DNA from: Prolixibacteraceae bacterium
Lineage (GTDB): Bacteria; Bacteroidota; Bacteroidia; Bacteroidales; Prolixibacteraceae
Length of the DNA stretch: 12,990 nt
NCBI GenBank assembly: GCA_014380255.1
Contig: JACMKG010000280.1
Location: forward strand, 1-12,990
Reading direction: 5' to 3'
The notes beneath the pieces were generated by a model. That model made no database searches, was not told the origin of the DNA, and was given only the letters and a program-made list of their open reading frames with translations. This document shows, one piece after another, positions 7,662-12,990 of this stretch. Within the stretch, counting starts at the first letter, position 1; every line of letters starts with the position of its first letter. The position numbers and the translations under genes were made by a program.

Positions 7662-8543
7662 ATGAAAGGAATTATTCTGGCTGGCGGTTCTGGAACTCGT
7701 CTTTACCCGATCACTAAAAGTATTTCGAAACAAATCATTCCGATCTATGATAAACCAATGATATATTACCCGTTATCGGTTTTGATGTTGGCAGGAATCC
7801 AGGAAATACTGATTATTTCAACCCCAAAAGATATTCATCTTTATGAGGATTTGCTGGAAGACGGAAAACAGCTGGGGATTAAGCTGGAATATGCCATTCA
7901 GCCTTCACCGGATGGTCTGGCACAGGCTTTTATCATAGGTGAGAAATTTATCGGTGATGACAGTGTTTGCATGGTGTTGGGAGATAATATCTTCTATGGT
8001 TATAATTTCAGATCCATACTCGAAGAAGCCGCCTCGTTGACTGATGGCTCCATTGTATTTGGCTATTATGTAAATGATCCGGATCGTTACGGTGTTGCTG
8101 AATTTGATGAACAAGGTAAAGTATTGTCACTTGAAGAAAAGCCGGCTATCCCTAAGTCAAATTATGCAGTGACTGGTCTTTATTTTTACAGCAATGATGT
8201 GGTCAAAAAAGCCAAGGCATTAAAACCTTCAGCACGCGGAGAACTGGAGATCACTGACCTTAACCGCTTGTATCTTGAAGAAGGACGCCTGAATATGAAA
8301 CTCCTGGGACGTGGATTTGCATGGTTGGATACGGGCACCCATGAAAGTTTAATGCAGGCATCCACATTTATCTCTACCATCGAACAACGTCAGGGTTTGA
8401 AAGTGTCGTGTATCGAAGAAATTGCTTTTAGCAAAGGATACATCAATAAGGAGCAGCTACTGCTTTTGGCTGAGCCACTTAAAAAGAACCAGTATGGCGA
8501 ATACCTGATAAGACTGGCTAACGGGAAAATACAATCTTATTAG
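7662..8543 (+). CDS. rfbA: Glucose-1-phosphate thymidylyltransferase
   Basis: This enzyme makes dTDP-glucose and pyrophosphate from glucose-1-phosphate and dTTP, the first step of dTDP-L-rhamnose synthesis, in the cytoplasm. The 293 residues are the standard length. The nucleotide-binding loop GGSGTRL is at 8-14, followed by the family segment [18 protein letters not shown] at 22-39. PDGLAQAF near 83-90 and the metal-binding VLGDNIFYG (Asp108) complete the nucleotidyltransferase core. [16 protein letters not shown] near 222-237 carries the second conserved Asp. The ATG lies 3 bp after the upstream stop. A 72-bp AT-rich gap without a clear terminator separates it from rfbC. The product of the phosphoglucomutase at the end of the operon is its substrate. 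Confidence 0.97.
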   Translation: MKGIILAGGSGTRLYPITKSISKQIIPIYDKPMIYYPLSVLMLAGIQEILIISTPKDIHLYEDLLEDGKQLGIKLEYAIQPSPDGLAQAFIIGEKFIGDDSVCMVLGDNIFYGYNFRSILEEAASLTDGSIVFGYYVNDPDRYGVAEFDEQGKVLSLEEKPAIPKSNYAVTGLYFYSNDVVKKAKALKPSARGELEITDLNRLYLEEGRLNMKLLGRGFAWLDTGTHESLMQASTFISTIEQRQGLKVSCIEEIAFSKGYINKEQLLLLAEPLKKNQYGEYLIRLANGKIQSY

Positions 8544-8615
8544 CCAATCAACGGTAAGCTTATTTAAACCATTTTGAACAAATAAATTCTTTTTTTACCA
8601 TATTAATAACCGATA

Positions 8616-9182
8616 GTGAAAATAATTGAAACACCTCTGGCAGGGCTTCTCATCATAGAGCCTCAGGTTTTTGCAGACCAAAGAGGATATTTTTTAGAAA
8701 GTTACAATCAACAAAAGCTTAAAGAAGCTGGAATTACGGTTGACTTTGTACAGGATAACGAATCAAAATCCTCAAGAGGGGTTATCCGTGGATTACATTA
8801 TCAACTGGCGCCTTATGCCCAGGCCAAGCTTGTTCGTGTCATTCAAGGCAGGGTTTATGATGTGGCTGTTGATTGCAGGGAAGGTTCTCCTACCTATGGT
8901 CAATCCTACGGGCTGGAACTGAGTGAAGAGAACAAATTACAGTTTTACGTACCTAAAGGTTTTGCCCATGGCTTTTCGGTATTAAGTGAAACGGCTATCT
9001 TTTCCTATAAATGTGATGAATTCTATAACCCGGCCGTTGAACGTGGAATAAGATACAATGATCCGGCTTTAAATATAGACTGGGGAATAGAAACTTCTCA
9101 ATCCATTGTTTCAGGAAAAGATGCAATCCTTCCTTTGTTCGCTGATGCTGAAATGAATTTTATATTTGGAACAAATGACTAA
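8616..9182 (+). CDS. rfbC: dTDP-4-dehydrorhamnose 3,5-epimerase
   Basis: A cupin-fold cytoplasmic enzyme that epimerises dTDP-4-keto-6-deoxyglucose at C3 and C5. It starts at a GTG (8616); this is the position that gives the conserved N-terminus (M)KIIETPLAGLLIIEPQVF, and no ATG fits. The 188 residues match the family. Visible active-site features are ADQRGYFLESY at 20-30, the catalytic His61 in RGVIRGLHYQ, Lys71, Tyr131 in FSYKCDEFY, and Asp169 in SGKDAILP, the partner of the His. FYVPKGFAHGF at 110-120 is the conserved cupin strand. Its stop overlaps the next start by 8 bp (ATGACTAA), which suggests translational coupling with rfbD. Its substrate requires RfbB, which is not encoded in this window. 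Confidence 0.96.
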   Translation: MKIIETPLAGLLIIEPQVFADQRGYFLESYNQQKLKEAGITVDFVQDNESKSSRGVIRGLHYQLAPYAQAKLVRVIQGRVYDVAVDCREGSPTYGQSYGLELSEENKLQFYVPKGFAHGFSVLSETAIFSYKCDEFYNPAVERGIRYNDPALNIDWGIETSQSIVSGKDAILPLFADAEMNFIFGTND

Positions 9183-10056
9183 AATTTTAATTACTGGTGC
9201 CAATGGGCAGCTTGGCTCTGAAATCAGAAAGTCAGCCAGTTTATATCCTGGGTTCAGTTATCTATTTACCGATGTAAACGAATTGGATATTACCGATCCA
9301 TTGGCTGTTGAAAAGATGCTGACAGAGGAAAAACCACAGTGGCTGATTAACTGCGCTGCCTATACGGCTGTTGACAAGGCTGAAACCGATGAAGAAACGG
9401 CTTGGATTATCAATGCTGTAGCGCCAGCCATACTCTCAGAAAAAACCAAGGCTGTCGGCTGTCGCTTTGTACAGGTATCCACTGATTATGTCTTCGATGG
9501 AAAGAATTATCGCCCCTATGTGGAAGATGATGAGGTTTGTCCCACTTCGGTTTATGGCAAAACGAAACTGGAAGGCGAATTGATTAGTATGACCAACAAT
9601 CCCTTGTCGCTTGTAATACGTACTTCCTGGTTGTATTCTTCTTTTGGAAGCAATTTTGTGAAGAGCATGATCCGCCTGGGTATGGAACGTGATCAGTTAA
9701 ATGTAATATTTGATCAGGTGGGCACTCCAACCTATGCTGGAGACCTGGCATTGGCCATCATGGAAATCATCCGTAAAACAGACTCTGAAAGCCATGATTT
9801 CGTTCCCGGTATCTATCATTATTCCAACGAAGGGGTTTGCAGCTGGTATGATTTTGCAATCGCCATTCACCAGGTATACGGAATCCACTGCGAGGTGAAT
9901 GCCATTGAATCGAAGGAGTATCCTTCACCGGTGGCCCGTCCGCCTTACAGCGTTTTAAATAAATCAAAAATTAAGAGTATTTTTGGAATCCAGATTCCAT
10001 ACTGGCGTTCCAGTTTAGAAAAATGTATCCTAGAAATCAAAAACCAACAATCATGA
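9175..10056 (+). CDS. rfbD: dTDP-4-dehydrorhamnose reductase
   Basis: The last step of dTDP-L-rhamnose synthesis: NAD(P)H reduction of the 4-keto group. The ATG at 9175 is chosen over an in-frame TTG at 9166 because it places the Rossmann motif right at the N-terminus (MTKILITGANGQLGSE; Gly8-Gly11-Gly14) and gives 293 residues, the normal length. The family signatures follow: NCAAYTAVDKAE near 59-70, VSTDYVFDG at 101-109, and the YxxxK pair Tyr127/Lys131 in SVYGKTKLEGE. It overlaps rfbC by 8 bp at its start and the phosphoglucomutase by 4 bp (ATGA) at its end, so the three genes are surely one transcript. Confidence 0.96.
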   Translation: MTKILITGANGQLGSEIRKSASLYPGFSYLFTDVNELDITDPLAVEKMLTEEKPQWLINCAAYTAVDKAETDEETAWIINAVAPAILSEKTKAVGCRFVQVSTDYVFDGKNYRPYVEDDEVCPTSVYGKTKLEGELISMTNNPLSLVIRTSWLYSSFGSNFVKSMIRLGMERDQLNVIFDQVGTPTYAGDLALAIMEIIRKTDSESHDFVPGIYHYSNEGVCSWYDFAIAIHQVYGIHCEVNAIESKEYPSPVARPPYSVLNKSKIKSIFGIQIPYWRSSLEKCILEIKNQQS

Positions 10057-11801
10057 CAGCAACAAATGATGTTTTGAATCCGGTAATATCCAAAGCCAAA
10101 GAATGGTTACGCGAAGTGTATGACGAAGCTACAAGAACAGAAGTAAGAAGGCTTCTTGACAACGAAGATCAAACGGAGTTGATTGACGCGTTCTATAAAG
10201 ACCTGGAATTTGGAACCGGTGGTTTGCGTGGCGTGATGGGCGTGGGAACTAACCGGATGAACATTTACACCGTAGGTGCTGCCACCCAGGGCCTGAGTAA
10301 TTATCTGAAAAAAGAATTTGCAAACCTGCCTTCAATCCGGGTGGCTATTGGTTACGACTGCCGTAATAACAGCCGTTTGTTTGCTGAAACAAGCGCACAT
10401 ATATTTGCAGCCAATGGTATCGAAGTGTTGCTTTTTGATGAATTACGACCCACCCCTGAGCTTTCATTTGTGATCAGGGAATATGGATGCCAGAGCGGTA
10501 TCATTTTAACGGCTTCTCACAACCCCAAGAAATACAATGGGTACAAGGCATACTGGAGCGACGGCTCGCAGCTGGTAGCCCCTCATGACGAGAATGTAAT
10601 TGAAGAAGTACTGAAAGTAAAGGCCGAGGATATCAAATTTGCCGGTAACAATGAACTGATAATTACCATTGGTGATGAGGTTGATCTGAAATTTATTGAG
10701 AAAGTAAAAACAGTATCCATTGATCCCGAATTGATAAAAAGGTATGCTGACCTGAAGATTGTCTATACGCCTATCCATGGAACCGGCGTTAAGCTTATTC
10801 CCATGGCACTCCGTGCTTTTGGATTTACCAATATCATCCATGTGCCTGAGCAGGATATTGTAAGCGGCGATTTCCCCACAGTGATCTCTCCCAACCCGGA
10901 AGAACCTGCAGCCATGAAAATGGCCATCGAAAAGGCAATGGAGGTGGATGCCGACGTGGTGATGGCTTCCGACCCCGATGCCGACCGTATCGGTGTGGCC
11001 GTGAAAAACAACCATGGACAGTATATCATTGTAAATGGCAACCAGACGGCTATGTTGTTCATTTACTACATTGTTACCAATATGAAGCAAAACAATTTGC
11101 TTAAAGGCAATGAATTCATTGTAAAAACTATTGTAACAACAGAGAAAATTGCTGAGATTGCCCGCCGAAATAATATCGATTATTACGATGTTTATACCGG
11201 CTTTAAATTCATTGCTGAAATAATCCGGGAGCTTGAAGGTGAGAAGAAATACATCGGTGGCGGCGAGGAAAGTTTCGGGTTTATGCCTGCTGACTTTGTC
11301 CGAGATAAGGATGCTGTTTCCTCCTGTGCCCTGATGGCCGAGATTGCTGCATGGGCCAAGGATCAGGGTAAAACATTGTATGAATTGTTATTGGACATTT
11401 ATCTTGAATACGGCTATTCAAGAGAAAAAATGAAATACATTGTTCGTGAAGGGAAATCAGGCGCTGAAGAAATTGAACAGATGATGGTCAGTTTCAGAAA
11501 CGATCCTCCACGGCAGCTGGGCGGTTCAAATCTGAAATATGTGAAAGATTACGACACCCTTATTGAGAAAAATGTGCTCACTGGTGAAGAAAAGAAAATC
11601 GATCAGAAAATAACGATGAACGTGCTTCAGTTCTTTACTGAAGACGGGACCAAGATATCGGTTCGTCCTTCAGGTACTGAACCAAAGATTAAGTTCTACT
11701 TTGAAGTTACCAGTGAATTAAAGAGCCATGCTGATTTCGATGAGGTGGAAAAATGGGCCAATGAAAAGATCGATAATATCATGAAGGAACTCGATCTCTA
11801 G
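10053..11801 (+). CDS. pgcA: Phosphoglucomutase / phosphomannomutase (alpha-D-phosphohexomutase, PgcA type)
   Basis: It interconverts glucose-6-phosphate and glucose-1-phosphate, supplying rfbA and UDP-glucose formation. The ATG at 10053 overlaps the rfbD stop (ATGA) and is preferred over an in-frame ATG at 10023 inside rfbD; this gives 582 residues, close to Bacillus PgcA. All four loops of the family are present: the phosphoserine loop TASHNPKKYNGYK with Ser155, the Mg2+ loop DPDADR with Asp307/Asp309/Asp311, the sugar-recognition loop GGGEESFG at 402-409, and the phosphate-binding loop RPSGTEPK from Arg538. The N-terminal FGTGGLRGVMGVGTNRMN at 53-70 is typical of the PgcA branch. Preference for glucose over mannose phosphates is inferred from this branch and from the operon, not shown directly. 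Confidence 0.95.
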   Translation: MTATNDVLNPVISKAKEWLREVYDEATRTEVRRLLDNEDQTELIDAFYKDLEFGTGGLRGVMGVGTNRMNIYTVGAATQGLSNYLKKEFANLPSIRVAIGYDCRNNSRLFAETSAHIFAANGIEVLLFDELRPTPELSFVIREYGCQSGIILTASHNPKKYNGYKAYWSDGSQLVAPHDENVIEEVLKVKAEDIKFAGNNELIITIGDEVDLKFIEKVKTVSIDPELIKRYADLKIVYTPIHGTGVKLIPMALRAFGFTNIIHVPEQDIVSGDFPTVISPNPEEPAAMKMAIEKAMEVDADVVMASDPDADRIGVAVKNNHGQYIIVNGNQTAMLFIYYIVTNMKQNNLLKGNEFIVKTIVTTEKIAEIARRNNIDYYDVYTGFKFIAEIIRELEGEKKYIGGGEESFGFMPADFVRDKDAVSSCALMAEIAAWAKDQGKTLYELLLDIYLEYGYSREKMKYIVREGKSGAEEIEQMMVSFRNDPPRQLGGSNLKYVKDYDTLIEKNVLTGEEKKIDQKITMNVLQFFTEDGTKISVRPSGTEPKIKFYFEVTSELKSHADFDEVEKWANEKIDNIMKELDL

Positions 11802-11881
11802 TGTAACTCGAATCAATGGATGAAATAACCAATTATTATTTAGAATAAACAGTATTAATTTATTAACCAAAACCAATTAAG

Positions 11882-12637
11882 ATGAAACGTGTATTGTTAT
11901 CAGTGGCAGGAGTTTTGGCCATTACAGCAGTTTTTGCCCAAGGCAGGACTGATTTTCCTATGAAACCTGAAATGACAGAAATCTGGGAACCTGAAGTGCG
12001 TGTTGTTGCTCCCGGAGAAACTGTTGCAGATGCTCCTGCAGATGCTATCGTACTTTTCAACGGTAATAACCTGGCTGAAGAGTGGGTCAATGAGGCTGGA
12101 ACTGAACCAAAGTGGACGGTTGCTGATGGTGCTGTTACGGTTACCAGAGGAACCGGAACGATTAAGACCAAACGTACGTTTAATGATTTTCAACTCCATA
12201 TCGAATGGCGTTCACCCGCTCAGGTGGTAGGCGAAAGCCAGGGCCGTGGCAATAGTGGTATCTTTTTACAAGGGTTGTATGAACTCCAGGTGTTGGATAA
12301 CTATAACAACAGAACCTATCGCAATGGTCAGGCCGGTAGTTTATACAAACAACATGCTCCTTTGGTTAATGTCACTAAAGGCCCGGGTGTATGGCAGGTG
12401 TATGATGTAATTTATACAGCTCCCCGTTTTAATGCAAACGGTACTTATTTCACACCTCCAACAGTAACTGTTTTGCACAACGGCGTGTTGGTGCAGAACC
12501 ACGTTGCCCTGCGCGGTCCGACTGAATACATCGGTATTCCTGAATATTTCGTAAAACCTCACGGTGCCGGTCCAATTATCCTTCAGGATCATGGCAACCC
12601 GGTAAGTTTCCGCAATATCTGGATTCGTGAACTATAA
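11882..12637 (+). CDS. Secreted DUF1080-family protein (3-keto-disaccharide hydrolase-like)
   Basis: A 251-residue exported protein with a Sec signal peptide (MKRVLLSVAGVLAITAVFAQ, cleavage likely near 18-20). A linker of about 35 residues rich in acidic residues and proline leads into one DUF1080 domain, a concanavalin-like beta-sandwich, from about residue 55 (AIVLFNGNNL). Further family landmarks are DFQLHIEWR at 102-110, GRGNSGIFLQGLYELQVLDN at 121-140, WQVYDVIYTAPRF at 171-183 and GPIILQDHGNPVSFRNIWIR to the end. Some DUF1080 members cleave 3-keto-glycosides, which is the basis of the family's newer name; the substrate here is unknown. It starts 80 bp after the phosphoglucomutase with no terminator or clear promoter between, so read-through from the nucleotide-sugar operon is possible. 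A strong terminator follows. Confidence 0.9.
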   Translation: MKRVLLSVAGVLAITAVFAQGRTDFPMKPEMTEIWEPEVRVVAPGETVADAPADAIVLFNGNNLAEEWVNEAGTEPKWTVADGAVTVTRGTGTIKTKRTFNDFQLHIEWRSPAQVVGESQGRGNSGIFLQGLYELQVLDNYNNRTYRNGQAGSLYKQHAPLVNVTKGPGVWQVYDVIYTAPRFNANGTYFTPPTVTVLHNGVLVQNHVALRGPTEYIGIPEYFVKPHGAGPIILQDHGNPVSFRNIWIREL

Positions 12638-12643
12638 CATTTT

Positions 12644-12682
12644 AAAAAGCAAAGCTTTCTTTTAAAGAAAGCTTTGCTTTTT
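12644..12682. terminator. Intrinsic terminator after the DUF1080 gene
   Basis: A 17-bp perfect stem (12644-12660 with 12666-12682, core AGCAAAGCTTTCT) and a TTTAA loop ends in a T-run. It begins 7 bp after the DUF1080 stop. The A-run on the left means it could also work in the opposite direction. It separates the operon side from the following CotH-type gene. Confidence 0.9.
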
Positions 12683-12712
12683 TATTAGTACTTATTTTTA
12701 TACTTGAACCGA

Positions 12713-12990
12713 ATGGTTTGTTACAGGAAGTTTTTATTTTTTATTTCCCTTTCCCCTTTTTTTGCGCTCCAAGCTTTTACCCAAACATTTGATTCGTCCA
12801 ATCTTCCGTTAGTTTTTTTGAATACCAATGGCCAAACCATTGTGAATGAACCTAAAATTAATGCTTCCATGGGTATCATATGGAATGGCCCGGGTAAGCG
12901 TAATGCATTGACTGATCCCAAGAATGACTATAACGGCAACATCGCCATTGAAATAAGGGGTTCTTCATCCCAGGACCTGTTTCCAAAGAA
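12713..12990 (+). CDS. CotH-kinase-family secreted protein, N-terminal part
   Basis: An open frame starts at ATG 12713 and runs off the window, giving 92 residues. The N-terminus is a Sec signal peptide (MVCYRKFLFFISLSPFFALQ, with AFTQTF near the cleavage site). The mature start matches the N-terminal conserved region of Bacteroidota CotH-type proteins: SSNLPLVFLNTNGQTIVNEP, then KINASMGIIWNGPG, DYNGNIAIEIRGSSSQ and LFPK. CotH proteins have an atypical protein-kinase-like fold; in Bacillus spores CotH phosphorylates coat proteins. Bacteroidota versions are secreted, often with a type IX sorting domain at the C-terminus, which lies outside this window. The start is only about 30 bp after the terminator, so its promoter must be very close; a near-consensus TATACTTG sits at 12699-12706, too near the ATG for a normal leader. 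Confidence 0.8.
   Translation, partial: MVCYRKFLFFISLSPFFALQAFTQTFDSSNLPLVFLNTNGQTIVNEPKINASMGIIWNGPGKRNALTDPKNDYNGNIAIEIRGSSSQDLFPK

Noticed and set aside
10506..11090. Long antisense open frame (194 codons) inside the phosphoglucomutase gene
   Set aside because: The + strand has all four conserved mutase loops in this stretch; the antisense product has no recognisable domain and is a codon-bias shadow.
1..12990. Defence system, mobile element, tRNA, rRNA or riboswitch
   Set aside because: Read through both strands; no recognisable nuclease, transposase, integrase, cloverleaf, or conserved aptamer-like pattern was found.

Overview
The window looks like a chromosomal piece of a Bacteroidota (probably Bacteroidales-type) genome. 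The reasons are the lack of recognisable Shine-Dalgarno sequences, two TAnnTTTG-type -7 promoter elements, a lipoprotein signal followed by an acidic/lysine surface-export-like stretch, and secreted ThuA, DUF1080 (3-keto-disaccharide hydrolase) and CotH-type proteins of kinds common in that phylum. Word-like AT-rich repeats also fill two of the intergenic gaps. No tRNA, rRNA, CRISPR array, insertion sequence or phage gene is visible.

Left part (1-4987): the C-terminal 30 residues of an unidentified gene, a convergent AraC-family regulator (- strand), a divergent subtilisin-like lipoprotein (+), a long perfect bidirectional terminator hairpin, a secreted ThuA-domain protein (-) and an ion-transporter-superfamily antiporter/permease (-). 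Two intergenic gaps (about 94-241 and 3428-3721) hold short repeated words in direct and inverted orientation.

Central part (4988-11801): an AT-rich 368-bp leader with a plausible promoter, followed by a tight six-gene + strand operon for nucleotide-sugar supply: ugd (UDP-glucose to UDP-glucuronate), a UDP-glucuronate decarboxylase (to UDP-xylose), rfbA, rfbC and rfbD (dTDP-L-rhamnose pathway) and a phosphoglucomutase. The last three genes overlap by 8 and 4 bp. The dTDP-glucose 4,6-dehydratase gene rfbB is absent, so the rhamnose pathway is incomplete in the window. The operon probably feeds surface glycan (capsule, O-antigen or exopolysaccharide) synthesis.

Right part (11802-12990): a secreted DUF1080 protein, which may be read through from the operon because no terminator precedes it. 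It is closed by a strong hairpin terminator. After that comes the start of a secreted CotH-kinase-family protein that runs off the window. ThuA and DUF1080 proteins are both linked to 3-keto-sugar metabolism, so their presence about 8.5 kb apart is suggestive but not proof of a shared pathway. I found no convincing previously undescribed multi-gene system; the most interesting points are the rfbB-less operon with a UDP-xylose branch, the structured intergenic repeats and the surface protease.
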